From NCBI RefSeq assembly GCF_026344005.1, contig NZ_JAPKNH010000005.1, forward strand, positions 310,001 through 374,000: a stretch of 64,000 nt of DNA, read 5' to 3'. The notes under the pieces are model-generated. The model did no database searches. It saw only the letters and a list, made by a program, of their open reading frames with translations, and was not told the origin of the DNA. Of this stretch, positions 44,138 through 53,249 are shown piece after piece (positions within the stretch are counted from its first letter, which is position 1; each line of letters begins with the position of its first letter). Made by a program: the position numbers and the translations under genes. Origin of the DNA: Kaistia terrae (lineage in GTDB: Bacteria; Pseudomonadota; Alphaproteobacteria; Rhizobiales; Kaistiaceae).

Positions 44138-44749
44138 ATGACCCTCTTTCCCCGGCGCTTGCCATCGCTGCTTGCCGCTCTGACCGCCGTCGCCGTTCTG
44201 GCCGGCTGTTCGGAGACGGTCGTCGACACGACGCCGAAATCGCCTGTCTTCTACAACCGGATCGATTCCGCCGGCGCCGCCGTTGATCCGCAGGCCGCCG
44301 CCAGCCTTATCACCGGTTACCGCATGAACAAGGGCCTCGGCCCTGTCACGGTCGACCCGCTGCTGAACAAGATGGCGGCCGACCAGGCGCGGGCGATGGC
44401 CAAGGCCGACAAGGTCAACCACGACGTCGGCGGCAGCTTCAAGCGCCGTCTCGCCGCCTCCGGTTTTGATGCCGGCATCGCGGCGGAAAATGTCGGCGCG
44501 GGCTATCGCACGCTCGCCGAGGCGTTTTCGGGCTGGCGCGATTCCCCGCACCACAACGCCAACATGCTCAAGCCGGGCGTGACCAAGATCGGCATCGGCA
44601 CAGCCTATGCGCCGAACAGCAAGTACAAGGTCTACTGGTCGCTCGTCCTGGCCAAGCCGTACGAGCGTTCGCCCGTCGCCGGCCCCGGCCCGCTGCCCGC
44701 CGATGGCAGCACGGTCGTCTCGATCGGCGGCGCCGTCGTCAACCGCTAG
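44138..44749 (+). CDS. CAP-domain lipoprotein
   Basis: A 203-residue exported protein. Lipobox VLAGC, then a CAP/SCP-like domain: YRMNKGLGPVTVDPLLNKMA, His in NHDVGGSF, Glu in IAAENVGAGY and His in DSPHHNANML, i.e. the metal-binding CAP residues. Bacterial members are common and poorly understood. GAGG lies 8 nt upstream of ATG 44138. Confidence 0.88.
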   Translation: MTLFPRRLPSLLAALTAVAVLAGCSETVVDTTPKSPVFYNRIDSAGAAVDPQAAASLITGYRMNKGLGPVTVDPLLNKMAADQARAMAKADKVNHDVGGSFKRRLAASGFDAGIAAENVGAGYRTLAEAFSGWRDSPHHNANMLKPGVTKIGIGTAYAPNSKYKVYWSLVLAKPYERSPVAGPGPLPADGSTVVSIGGAVVNR

Positions 44750-44782
44750 GGCGAACCGGTACCCACTTCGGTCGAAGACACT
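44747..44782. repeat. Dispersed intergenic repeat, short copy
   Basis: GCGAACCGGTACCCACTTCGGTCGAAGACAC matches the central and right part of the repeat family at 56892. It fills the whole gap between the convergent CAP and LysR genes. Confidence 0.45.
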
Positions 44783-45663
44783 TATGGCGCGGACAGCAGC
44801 GCCTCGAACGCCAGCGCCGCCTTCGAGCGGTAGCGTTCCTTGTGCCAGACCATGCTGAAAGCGCGCGGCGTCATCTCGAAGGCGACGCGCGCCAGCTTGC
44901 CCGCCTCGATATGCGGGCTCGCCACCAGTTCCGACACGACGGTGGCGTGGTGGCCTGCCTCGACGGCGGCGCGGATCGCCTCGTTGCTCGGCAGTTCGAG
45001 GTCGACGGTCAGCGACTCCGGCAGGATGCCGCGTGCCGTCAGCGCCGTCTCGAACACCGAGCGCGTGCCGGAGCCCTTCTCCCGCATGACCCAGCGTGTC
45101 GCCGCGATTTCGCGCGCGCCGACGACGGTCGCCCGGGCCAGTTCATGGCCGGGCGTCGTGACGATGATCAGCCGGTCCTCGCCGACCGTTCGCGTCGACA
45201 GCGCCGGATCGTCGATGTCTCCCTCGATGAAGCCGATTTCAGCGATGCCGTCATGCACAGCCCGGCGCACGGTTTCCGTGTTGCCGACCTCGAGATGGAT
45301 TCCGATCGAGGGATAGGCGGCGCGCAGGCGCATCAGCGCCGGCGGCAGCCAGTAGCTGGCGATCGTCTGGCTCGCCTGGATCTGCAGCGTGCCGCGCATC
45401 AGCCCGCCCAGCTCCGATAGCGCCAGTTCGGCCGCCTCCGCGCGCGCCAGCGTCGCTTTCGCTTCAACCAGGAAGATCTTGCCCGCCTCGTTCAGTTCGA
45501 TGCGACGGCCGACACGATCGAACAGGTGGACGTCAAAACGCGTTTCGAGCGCGTGAATGGCGGAACTGACCGCCGAGGGCGTCAGCCGTAGCGCTTCAGC
45601 GGCCCTGGTCAGGTGTTCGCGCTCGGCAACGGCGATGAAAATTCTAAGCTGATCGAGGGTCAT
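44782..45663 (-). CDS. LysR-family transcriptional regulator
   Basis: A 293-residue LTTR: N-terminal HTH LDQLRIFIAVAEREHLTRAAEALRLTPSAVSSAI (in parts) and an effector-binding domain. It is divergent from a YeiH-type transporter gene and a perfect palindrome lies in the spacer, 11 bp from its own start. The pairing is like yeiE/yeiH of enterics, so it likely controls that transporter. Confidence 0.93.
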   Translation of the reverse strand: MTLDQLRIFIAVAEREHLTRAAEALRLTPSAVSSAIHALETRFDVHLFDRVGRRIELNEAGKIFLVEAKATLARAEAAELALSELGGLMRGTLQIQASQTIASYWLPPALMRLRAAYPSIGIHLEVGNTETVRRAVHDGIAEIGFIEGDIDDPALSTRTVGEDRLIIVTTPGHELARATVVGAREIAATRWVMREKGSGTRSVFETALTARGILPESLTVDLELPSNEAIRAAVEAGHHATVVSELVASPHIEAGKLARVAFEMTPRAFSMVWHKERYRSKAALAFEALLSAP

Positions 45664-45673
45664 GGGATCATTT

Positions 45674-45690
45674 GTTCGATTGTATCGAAC
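45674..45690. promoter_or_regulatory. LysR-type operator GTTCGAT-TGT-ATCGAAC
   Basis: A perfect 17-bp palindrome with 7-bp arms fitting a T-N11-A box, between the divergent LysR and YeiH genes. TAATAT at 45696 could be the -10 of the transporter. Confidence 0.7.
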
Positions 45691-45710
45691 GAACAGTAAT
45701 ATATTTCGAA

Positions 45711-46787
45711 ATGGATTGCATGATGGGCTGGCTGCATCCTGCCGTCATGTCCCTGGCATTCCGCTCTCTCCCGTCCTTCCTGCATCGTCTCGGTCCCGGG
45801 CTTGCCCTGACCGCTGCCGTGGCGGTCGCCGCCCTCGTCATCGAACGGGCAGAGGCCGCCTTGCTGGGCCGGGCCTGGCTCGACGGCGTCGTGCTGGCGA
45901 TCCTGCTGGGTGTTGCCGTGCGCTCCTGCTGGCGACCGGGCACAGGCTTCCTGCCCGGCATCGATTTCAGCGCTCGGACCTTGCTTGAATTCGCGGTGAT
46001 GCTGCTTGGCGCGTCGATCAGCGCGGCGGCTGTCGCGGCACAGGGCATGACGCTTCTCGTCGGCGTCGCCGTCGTCGTTGCCAGCGCGATCTTCGCCAGC
46101 TATGGCATCGGCCGGCTGATGGGGCTGGAACGCCGGATGGCGATCCTGATTGCCTGCGGCAACTCGATCTGCGGCAACTCCGCCATCGCGGCGGCGGCCC
46201 CGGTCATCCGGGCCGATGGCGAGGATGTTGCTTCGGCCATCGCCTTCACGGCCGTGCTTGGCGTCGTCGTCGTTTTGGCGCTGCCCTTGCTGATGCCGGT
46301 TCTCGGCCTGTCGGCGACGCAATATGGCGTTTTCGCCGGGCTGACCGTCTATGCCGTGCCGCAGGTGCTGGCCGCGACCGCACCGATCGCCGCCGTCAGC
46401 GTGCAGATGGGCACGCTGGTCAAGCTGCTGCGCGTGCTGATGCTCGGGCCTGTCGTGCTGGTGCTGTCATTGCTGGAAAGCCGGGTCGATGGCGCGCGGA
46501 TCGACGCCGGTCGGCCGAACTACCGCCACATGGTGCCGTGGTTCATCCTCGGCTTCATCGCTCTCGGCATGCTGCGCTCGGCCGGCCTGATCCCGGATGC
46601 GGTCGTTGTCCGCACCAGTTCGCTGGCCAGCTTCCTGACGGTGCTGGCGATGGCAGCGCTCGGGCTTGGCGTCGATGTCCGGTCGGTGGCGCGCGCGGGT
46701 TTTCGCGTCACGGCGACCGTCGTGCTGTCGCTGATCGCCCTCGGCGCGATCAGCCTTCTGGCGATGCGGCTGATGCAGATTGCCTGA
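45711..46787 (+). CDS. YeiH/UPF0324-family membrane protein
   Basis: A polytopic inner-membrane protein of about 10 helices, family UPF0324 (YeiH, putative sulfate exporter). Landmarks are LDGVVLAILLGVAVR, LLEFAVMLLGASIS and the conserved CGNSICGNSAIAAAAPVI. The start is uncertain: ATG at 45711, 45720, 45723 or 45747, none with a clear ribosome-binding site; I give the longest that lies downstream of the operator. The 3' end overlaps the convergent GNAT gene by 38 bp. Confidence 0.85.
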   Translation: MDCMMGWLHPAVMSLAFRSLPSFLHRLGPGLALTAAVAVAALVIERAEAALLGRAWLDGVVLAILLGVAVRSCWRPGTGFLPGIDFSARTLLEFAVMLLGASISAAAVAAQGMTLLVGVAVVVASAIFASYGIGRLMGLERRMAILIACGNSICGNSAIAAAAPVIRADGEDVASAIAFTAVLGVVVVLALPLLMPVLGLSATQYGVFAGLTVYAVPQVLAATAPIAAVSVQMGTLVKLLRVLMLGPVVLVLSLLESRVDGARIDAGRPNYRHMVPWFILGFIALGMLRSAGLIPDAVVVRTSSLASFLTVLAMAALGLGVDVRSVARAGFRVTATVVLSLIALGAISLLAMRLMQIA

Positions 46788-47892
46788 GCCGGCTTTTCAG
46801 CACCTCGGCCTTTTTTCGGACCGAACGGACGAACCGTCGTGCGATCGGCCGCAGAACGAGTTCCAGTCGGGCTAGCGACAGTCCGGCTTCGTAGCCGATT
46901 CCGCCGCCCTTCGGCCCGATTACCAGCGTGCCAACGCTCATCCTGTCCGGCCAGAGGGGATCGATCATCGGGTGACCGGCGATGGCGAGCGAGTCGATCC
47001 GCTCGAGGGTCGGATCGGCAAGGAGCGCGGTCGAGGCTTCCAGCATGATCTGAACGCCGGGCGAGAAGCGCGCATAGGCCTCGTCATAGGCGATCTTCCA
47101 GGTGACGGCGCCGGCGCCTGACTGGAAGCTCACCAGCATGGCCACGGCGCGACCATCCAGTCGAAGCGCGTGGATCGTCGTGTCGCCGCTCGCGACCGCG
47201 GCCTTCGCAAACGCTTTTTCACGAGGCCGGAGTGTCAGCGCCGTACCGCGCTTCCCCTTCCAGCCGCTTGCCTCCAGCGCGAAGAAGTCCTCCAACGCGG
47301 CAGCCAAGGGGGCGGGCTCCGTCACGTGCTCGATGGTGACGGCGCCAAGATCGTGAAGCCGTCGCAGTTGTCGCCCCAGCTCCTTGCGCTTTTTGGGCGC
47401 AATGGCGTCGAGGAAGCGATTTCCATCCTGTCCAGCGCGGTTCAACACGGCGCGTTGATGCGCGGCGAGCACCGCGACCGGGCGCTGCTCCCGTGCCGCC
47501 TGCCGGCGCAGCGCGTTGGCAACATGTCCTTCGAGCGGCAGATAGGGAAATTCAAGGATGCGGCGGGCCGGACGCTCGCCATCCATGGCGGCGATCAGTC
47601 CGGCGGCCGCTTTCTCAAGGGTGGCGGTGTCGAGCAGCGGCGTGCCGAGCGGTCCAAGCGAATGCACCCAGATCGAGATAGCCGGAACCAGCCGGCCGAG
47701 CCGCGTCGGCCGGATCGGCGCGAGGGCAACGAGCCGTCCATCCGTTGCGGTGACCCGCGCGGTCGTCACCTTGGCGTCGGCGAGTTGGTCGAGCGCTGCC
47801 TTCAAAATTTCGACCGAGAAGAAGGGATTGTCCTCGGCCGTGTGGGTGGGTTGCGCCGGATGCTCGCCCGGTGTCGTCTCTGAGATCCTCAC
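46750..47892 (-). CDS. GNAT-family acetyltransferase (CelD/BcsL-like)
   Basis: A 380-residue protein of the FemAB/CelD-like GNAT group. The C-terminal half carries the fold: DFFALEASGWKGKRGTAL and ALRLDGRAVAMLVSF, followed by KIAYDEAYARFSPGVQIM, all typical. CelD-type proteins occur in polysaccharide synthesis clusters. Its ATG overlaps the stop of the upstream flippase gene by 4 bp, so it is translated with it and probably modifies the exported glycan. Confidence 0.85.
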   Translation of the reverse strand: MRISETTPGEHPAQPTHTAEDNPFFSVEILKAALDQLADAKVTTARVTATDGRLVALAPIRPTRLGRLVPAISIWVHSLGPLGTPLLDTATLEKAAAGLIAAMDGERPARRILEFPYLPLEGHVANALRRQAAREQRPVAVLAAHQRAVLNRAGQDGNRFLDAIAPKKRKELGRQLRRLHDLGAVTIEHVTEPAPLAAALEDFFALEASGWKGKRGTALTLRPREKAFAKAAVASGDTTIHALRLDGRAVAMLVSFQSGAGAVTWKIAYDEAYARFSPGVQIMLEASTALLADPTLERIDSLAIAGHPMIDPLWPDRMSVGTLVIGPKGGGIGYEAGLSLARLELVLRPIARRFVRSVRKKAEVLKSRLRQSASAASPEG

Positions 47893-49328
47893 AGCTGCTT
47901 TTCCGCGCGGGGGGCGAGGTTGATCGTGCCGCGTGATCCCAGCACATGCACGATCGAGCAGCGCAACCGCAGCCGCCAGCGCACCGCCAGATAGACGGCG
48001 ACGGTTTCGAGTACGAGCGCCAGCGAGGTGGCGATCGCTGCCCCCGGCAGGCCGAAATGCGGGATCAGCGTGTAGTTGAGGATCAGATTGACCAGGAAGG
48101 TGCCGGCATAGACGGCGGCGCAGATCCGCTGCTCGCCCGCCATGGTCAAGATGCTTTCCGCCGGGCCGATCGAAGCTCGGATCAGCAGGCCCACCGAGAA
48201 AATGAAAATCAACGGAAAGCCGGAGACGAAGCTTTCGCCGAACATCGACAGCAGGAAGCGGCCGCAGAGAAGCAGCACCAAAATGGCGGCGACCGAGGGC
48301 CAGAACGTCCAGTGCAGCGAATCGCGCACGGTCGCTTCAAAACGGACGCGGTCGCCGGAAGCGTAATATTGCGAAAAGCGCTGCATCGTCGCGGCGCGGA
48401 CGGCGAAATAGACGAAATGCACCAGCGCCAGCGTCTTCACCGTGGCGAAGTAGACGGCGACTTCCTCCGGCGGACGCAACTGGCCGACAATCAGGATGTC
48501 TACATTGGTCAAAAGGTTGAAGAAGCCCTCGACCAGGAAGATCGGGAAAGCGACGGCGATCCAGGTCAGCGAGCGGTATTGCCGCACGCCCGGCACCACG
48601 ACTTTTCGCGTGCGATAGGACAGCGCACCCATCTGCAGCAGGCTGGTCAGATAGGTGGCGAGGATCGCGGTCGTCATCGCCGTGGTGGCGTTGGGGAGCG
48701 CCCCCATTTCGAGCGCCGCGAAGGTGAAGGCAATGATCAGGACGGGGCGGACGATAAAGGTCGGTCCCAGCGCCAGATCGGCCCAATTGAAGCCGCGCGC
48801 CAGACCGTCCTGGATTTCGCCCAATGCCAGCATGGGAACGCAGATCGCCGCCAGATAGAGCGGCATGACGTAATAGCCGGCGATTCCATCCCGAAACAGG
48901 AAAATGCCGAGGAGGCCGATCGCGCCGATTGCCGTTGCCGTGGCGAGACCGTGCACGCGGCTGCCGATCAAAATGCCGCGCAAAAGCGCCAGTTCGTTAC
49001 GCGCCGCATATTCCGGTACGAAACGGACCACGGCAGTCTGGATGCCGAGACAGGCAAGGCCGCCGATGATCACGGCGCCGACCCAGACGACGACATAGAC
49101 GCCATATTCGAAATCGCCCATCCAGCGGGCCAGAAGCACCTGGCTGGCATAGGCGATGACGGCGGAGAAGATGCGGATCGCGAAGGCAATCAGCGCCATG
49201 CGCTGGGCGACGGCGCGATCGTCACGGCCGGTTGCGACATTGTCGGCGATGGCGGCAAAGCGAACCAGGCGGGCGCGAAACGCCGCCGGCGCCAAGCGCT
49301 CGACCATGCCGACAAAGGAAACGCGCAA
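47889..49328 (-). CDS. Polysaccharide flippase (Wzx/MATE-like)
   Basis: A 479-residue membrane protein with 12-14 helices, of the oligosaccharide/lipopolysaccharide flippase superfamily: AYASQVLLARWMGDFEYGVYVVVW, FLVEGFFNLLTNVDILIVG and IPHFGLPGAAIATSLALVLE (each in part). It would flip lipid-linked sugars across the inner membrane. No glycosyltransferases are adjacent, only the coupled GNAT gene. Start at 49328; ATG 49307 possible. Confidence 0.88.
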   Translation of the reverse strand: MRVSFVGMVERLAPAAFRARLVRFAAIADNVATGRDDRAVAQRMALIAFAIRIFSAVIAYASQVLLARWMGDFEYGVYVVVWVGAVIIGGLACLGIQTAVVRFVPEYAARNELALLRGILIGSRVHGLATATAIGAIGLLGIFLFRDGIAGYYVMPLYLAAICVPMLALGEIQDGLARGFNWADLALGPTFIVRPVLIIAFTFAALEMGALPNATTAMTTAILATYLTSLLQMGALSYRTRKVVVPGVRQYRSLTWIAVAFPIFLVEGFFNLLTNVDILIVGQLRPPEEVAVYFATVKTLALVHFVYFAVRAATMQRFSQYYASGDRVRFEATVRDSLHWTFWPSVAAILVLLLCGRFLLSMFGESFVSGFPLIFIFSVGLLIRASIGPAESILTMAGEQRICAAVYAGTFLVNLILNYTLIPHFGLPGAAIATSLALVLETVAVYLAVRWRLRLRCSIVHVLGSRGTINLAPRAEKQL

Positions 49329-49447
49329 CGGACGGAGCTCCGGGTAGGAAGGGAGAGACGAGAGTGGAGCGTTTTGTAGCGGTTTCTGCTTTAAGAAAGC
49401 GTTCGCCCGCTGCTCGCGGGCCGCCCTGACAGGATGTGCCGACCGAC

Positions 49448-49759
49448 ATGATGGACAAGGACGCGAAGCCGGGCAATGACGTTCCGGAGGCTACTCTTTG
49501 GAACGCCGACATCCTGTTGGATGCGCGCGGGGTCGCCTGTCCGCTGCCGGTGCTGAAGGCTCGCAAGCGTCTCGCCGGCATGGCGGAAGGCAAGCGCCTT
49601 CTTGTCGAGGCGACCGACCCGATGGCGGCGATCGACATCCCGCATCTTTGCCAGCAGGACGGCCATCGCCTCGTCCGCCAGGATCGGCGCGAGGAGGGCG
49701 ACCACGCGATTCTGCGCTTTCTGGTCGAGCGGGGCGCGAGTCGTCCTCAGTCCGACTGA
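49448..49759 (+). CDS. TusA-family sulfurtransferase
   Basis: A 103-residue sulfur carrier with the single-Cys motif DARGVACPLPVLKARKRL (CPxP) and the typical VEATDPMAAIDIPHLC core. TusA relatives relay persulfide sulfur in tRNA thiolation or molybdenum-cofactor chemistry. Start at the ATG pair 49448; a GTG at 49436 is possible. Ends 13 bp inside the convergent reductase gene. Confidence 0.9.
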   Translation: MMDKDAKPGNDVPEATLWNADILLDARGVACPLPVLKARKRLAGMAEGKRLLVEATDPMAAIDIPHLCQQDGHRLVRQDRREEGDHAILRFLVERGASRPQSD

Positions 49760-50286
49760 GGCGGTTCTATCGCAGCGAGCAACGCCGCCAGACCCCGTTC
49801 GAGGATCGGCCGCATGTCGGGATCGGCGGCAATGGCCTCCGCATCCCGGCTTTTGGAGAGCAGGGGGATGGCGATCGACGATTCGTCGATGACCCGGCCG
49901 GACATCGTCGTCAGCACGAGGCGCAACGCCGCCTGCGCGTCGGAGGCGCGCGGCGAGGCGTTGAACAACGCGATCGGCTTATCGGGAAATTCGTGGCCGC
50001 CGACCAGCCAGTTGAGCGCATTCTTGAACGAACCTGGAATGCCGCGCGCATATTCCGGGCAGGAGATCAGGATCGCATCGGCTCGTCCGATCCGGGCGCG
50101 AAGCTCCGCGACAGAGGCGGGCAGGGGGCCGGTTTCGAGATCCGGATTGAAATGCGGCAACTCGCCAAGGCTCTCATAGTGCTCGAACACGACGCCTTTT
50201 GGCGCGACGAACTCCGTAGCGCGCAGCAACGTCCGGTTCGACGATGCCGCGCGAAGGCTGCCGCATAGGGTCAGGACAAGAGGCAT
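49747..50286 (-). CDS. NADPH-dependent FMN reductase
   Basis: A 179-residue flavodoxin-like reductase. FMN phosphate loop GSLRAASSNRTLL, then ISCPEYARGIPGSFKNALNWLVG (in part), the family signature for the flavin site. Likely supplies reduced flavin or reduces quinones. Start at 50286 (MPLVLTLCGSLR); a start seven codons earlier is possible. Confidence 0.9.
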   Translation of the reverse strand: MPLVLTLCGSLRAASSNRTLLRATEFVAPKGVVFEHYESLGELPHFNPDLETGPLPASVAELRARIGRADAILISCPEYARGIPGSFKNALNWLVGGHEFPDKPIALFNASPRASDAQAALRLVLTTMSGRVIDESSIAIPLLSKSRDAEAIAADPDMRPILERGLAALLAAIEPPQSD

Positions 50287-50364
50287 GGTCGTTTCGAATC
50301 GTTCCATCGTGACGGCCTGTCATGATGGCGGAGCGATTTCGAATGTCCCAGCCGATGCGGAAGT

Positions 50365-50631
50365 TCAGCCCAGATATCGGATCTTGCCGCTCTTGCTGAT
50401 GATGCAGTTGAACTGTGCGCCGTCGATGACGAGGCCGAATTCATAGCCTGCGCTATGCGGCCTGGCGCGGCGTACCTGCACATTGCCACGCAGCGCATTG
50501 TGCTTGATGGCGGCGGTGTTGATGCAGACCTGCTTGGCGGTGTTCTGGGAGACCGCGAGCGCCTCTGTCGGGACCAGTGGCAGGCAGGCTGCGATTGAAA
50601 CGGCGGCGGCGACGGCAATCTTCATCGACAT
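50365..50631 (-). CDS. Secreted hypothetical protein
   Basis: An 88-residue protein with a signal peptide (KIAVAAAVSIAACLPLVPTEALA) and a mature part of about 60 residues with two cysteines (KQVCINTAA and FNCIISKSG) likely forming a disulfide. Family not recognised. Single gene 50 bp beyond the MFS gene 3' end. Confidence 0.6.
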   Translation of the reverse strand: MSMKIAVAAAVSIAACLPLVPTEALAVSQNTAKQVCINTAAIKHNALRGNVQVRRARPHSAGYEFGLVIDGAQFNCIISKSGKIRYLG

Positions 50632-50680
50632 CTTGGTCTCCTTCCGGTTGCATCTGCTGGCTCAACGGCGCTTCGACCGC

Positions 50681-52291
50681 TCAGTTCCCCGCAGGAGACC
50701 GGGATTCTGGTGCCGCTGTCTCAAAGGCCTCCTTGTCATCCGCACCTTCGGGTTGACCCGTGCCTTCGCCGATGGGGCGGACGTGGCGCAGCATGACCAG
50801 ATTGACGAGGGCGAGGCCCAGCATAAGCACCAGCCCGCAGACCGCCACGACTTGCATGGCATCGACAAAGGCCGCGCGGGCGGCGTCGAGAAGTGCGTTC
50901 GCCGCCAACGCATCCAGGCTGGATGCCGCCACGATGGCGCCGGCCAACGTATCGCGCGCCGCCTCGAAAGCCTCGGCCGATAGTCCGGTTGGCAAAGCCC
51001 CTTCGACATGGCTGCGGTAGACGGCGGTGCCGAGGCTGCCGAGCGCGGCGATACCGAGCGCGAAGCCGAGCTCGGCACTGGTTTCCGACATGGCCGCCGC
51101 CGAGCCCGCTTTTTCAGGCGGCGCCGAGCCGACGACAATACCGCTCGACAGCGTTACCAGCGGCGTGCCGCCGATGTTCATCAGTGCGAAGCCGAGGATC
51201 AGCGCGGCAAAGCCCGAATTCGGCTGCACCTGCGTCACCAGCAGGAAGCCGATGGCTGAGACGAGCAGGCCGCCGGCAATCAGCGGCGCAGGGCGCATCC
51301 GCTGCGCGATCAGCGGCGCCAGCATGAAGCCGACGACAGAGGCTGCCACGCCGGGCAGGAGCCACAGACCGGCCCGGAGCGGCGACAAGCCCATCACCAA
51401 CTGGAGATACTGGCTGATGAACAGCATCAGTGCGCCGGTCAGCGTGATCGCGAACAGGCTGCCGACGGCGGTCGTGAAGGCGCGATTGGCGAAAAGGCGC
51501 ATGTCGAGCAGCGGGTCGGCGAGCCGGCGCTGGCGGATGACGAAGGTGACGCCGAAGGCGATGCCGATCAGGATCGCGGCGATTGGTGCGACCGCCGGAC
51601 CGTTCTTGGCGATCTCCTTCAGGCCGAAGATCGCCGGCAGGATGGCGCAGAGCGAGAGGCCGACGCTGGTGAAGTCGAGGCGGCCTGCGTTGGGATCGCG
51701 ATATTCCGGCAGCAGCGACGGCGCGGTTGCCAGCAGCAGAAGGATCACCGGGACGCCGAGAAGGAAGATCGAGCCCCACCAGAAATGCTCGAGCATGAAC
51801 CCGCCGACCAGCGGCCCCACCGCCATGCCCGACATGAAGCCGACCATCCATATCGAGATGGCGAAGGCCCTCTGGCCGGCATCGCGGAACATGTTGGTGA
51901 TGAGCGCCAGGGTCGAGGGCGCCAAGGTCGCCCCTGCAATGCCGAGCAATGCACGCGAAAGAATCAGCATCGACGCGGTCGGCGAAAAGGCGGCGAGGAT
52001 CGAGGCGATGCCGAAGGCGGTGCCGCCGATCATCAGCAGCTTGCGACGGCCGATGCGATCGCCCAGCGTCCCCATCGTGATCATGAAGCCGGCCAGCATG
52101 AAGCCGTAAATATCCATGATCCAGAGCTGCTGGGCGCTGTCGGCGCCAAGGCTTTCGCTGATATGCGGCAGCGCGAGGATCACCACCGAAACGTCGATGG
52201 AAACGATCAGGGTCGGCAGGGTGAGGACGGCGAGCCCCGTCCATTCCCGGATGCCGGCCTTGGGGCCGGCGGCATGAAGGCCGTCACTCAT
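50681..52291 (-). CDS. MFS transporter (DHA2/EmrB-QacA type)
   Basis: A 536-residue transporter with 14 helices. Motif D-like SIDVSVVILALPHI, motif A MGTLGDRIGRRKLL, motif C ISIWMVGFMSGMAVGPLVGG (in part). It is the third gene of an ArsR-SRPBCC-MFS operon with a 34-bp gap from the SRPBCC gene, so it probably exports a compound sensed by that system. Confidence 0.92.
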   Translation of the reverse strand: MSDGLHAAGPKAGIREWTGLAVLTLPTLIVSIDVSVVILALPHISESLGADSAQQLWIMDIYGFMLAGFMITMGTLGDRIGRRKLLMIGGTAFGIASILAAFSPTASMLILSRALLGIAGATLAPSTLALITNMFRDAGQRAFAISIWMVGFMSGMAVGPLVGGFMLEHFWWGSIFLLGVPVILLLLATAPSLLPEYRDPNAGRLDFTSVGLSLCAILPAIFGLKEIAKNGPAVAPIAAILIGIAFGVTFVIRQRRLADPLLDMRLFANRAFTTAVGSLFAITLTGALMLFISQYLQLVMGLSPLRAGLWLLPGVAASVVGFMLAPLIAQRMRPAPLIAGGLLVSAIGFLLVTQVQPNSGFAALILGFALMNIGGTPLVTLSSGIVVGSAPPEKAGSAAAMSETSAELGFALGIAALGSLGTAVYRSHVEGALPTGLSAEAFEAARDTLAGAIVAASSLDALAANALLDAARAAFVDAMQVVAVCGLVLMLGLALVNLVMLRHVRPIGEGTGQPEGADDKEAFETAAPESRSPAGN

Positions 52292-52325
52292 TTCGTGCCT
52301 CCCTTTTCGACTGGGCGCCTGAGCG

Positions 52326-52799
52326 TCAGGTCGATACGGCTTGCCGTTCCAATACCGCGCCCAGCGCGTCCAGTAACTCGTTGGTGCCGTGCTCGCGATA
52401 TTCTGGCTTGTCGAGCCCATCGAGATAGGCGCCATGCTCTGTCAGGACGAGACGCGTACCGCCCGATTCCGGCCTGAACTCGATCGTCGCCAGCGAGACG
52501 GAGATCCGCTCGTCGTCGAGATGCATGTCATAGGCGTAGATGATGCGCTGGTTCGGGACGATGTCCTGGTAGAGCGCGTCGTAGCGATACAGCTGTCCAT
52601 TCGGCCCACGGCCCTCGCTGTGCTCGCGGCCGCCGATGCGGAAATCGAGTTCCAGCTTTGTCGTGCCTTCGTCGGGCGCGCCGAACCAGCGACCCTTGCT
52701 TTGCGCCGAAGCCCAGGCGGCAAAGACTTGCGAGGGCGCGGCCTTGTAGAGGCGGCGGATCGTGAAGGTGGCATGGGTGACGGATCGCTCGGTCATCAT
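52326..52799 (-). CDS. SRPBCC/AHSA1-family protein
   Basis: A 157-residue protein with the START-like fold: THATFTIRRLYKAAPSQVFAAW, KGRWFGAPDE and LVLTEHGAYLDG. Such proteins bind hydrophobic ligands and often occur with ArsR-type repressors. AAGGAAAG lies upstream of ATG 52799. It follows the arsR-type gene by 25 bp. Confidence 0.9.
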   Translation of the reverse strand: MMTERSVTHATFTIRRLYKAAPSQVFAAWASAQSKGRWFGAPDEGTTKLELDFRIGGREHSEGRGPNGQLYRYDALYQDIVPNQRIIYAYDMHLDDERISVSLATIEFRPESGGTRLVLTEHGAYLDGLDKPEYREHGTNELLDALGAVLERQAVST

Positions 52800-52824
52800 T
52801 CTTTCCTTCGGTTCGGGCGTTGTT

Positions 52825-53175
52825 CTATGCGGGGTCTCGACTGGCCGGCTCTTCGGGTATGGCGAGCAATTCGCCCAGCCGATCCAGCCGCGTTTCCCAC
52901 AGGGAGCGCCGTTCTTGGATCCATGTTTCGGCCTGCTGCAGCGCGCTGGTGTCGAGGGTGCAGGTTCGGACCCGGCCAAGTTTCTCGCTGCGGACGAGGC
53001 CGCTCGTCTCCAGCACCTGCAGATGCTGCACGACCGCCGGCAAGGTCATCGACAGGGGCTTGGCCAGTTCGCTGACCGAGGCCGGGCCGCGCGACAATTG
53101 CTCCACCATGATGCGCCGGCTCGGATCGGAGAGCGCCTGGAACAGAAGATCGAGCGGAGCAGATTGGTTAAGCAT
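52825..53175 (-). CDS. ArsR-family transcriptional repressor
   Basis: A 116-residue winged-helix regulator: MLNQSAPLDLLFQALSDPSRRIMVEQLS, SMTLPAVVQHLQVLETSGLV. It lacks the CxCxxC metal motif of ArsR proper, so it is of the SdpR-like, SRPBCC-linked kind. I start it at ATG 53175 because the palindrome TACTTAAGTA lies just upstream; an ATG 15 bp earlier would put the palindrome inside the gene. Confidence 0.9.
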   Translation of the reverse strand: MLNQSAPLDLLFQALSDPSRRIMVEQLSRGPASVSELAKPLSMTLPAVVQHLQVLETSGLVRSEKLGRVRTCTLDTSALQQAETWIQERRSLWETRLDRLGELLAIPEEPASRDPA

Positions 53176-53176
53176 G

Positions 53177-53186
53177 TACTTAAGTA
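53177..53186. promoter_or_regulatory. ArsR-type operator TACTTAAGTA
   Basis: A perfect 10-bp palindrome directly before the start codon, the usual site of ArsR/SRPBCC-linked repressors. It leaves no space for a Shine-Dalgarno element, so a leaderless message is likely. Confidence 0.55.
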
Positions 53187-53249
53187 TCATGCCGCGAAAA
53201 CATCGTCAACGAAGCGCGCCGCTGACGACAGGAAAGCAGAAGAACGGTT

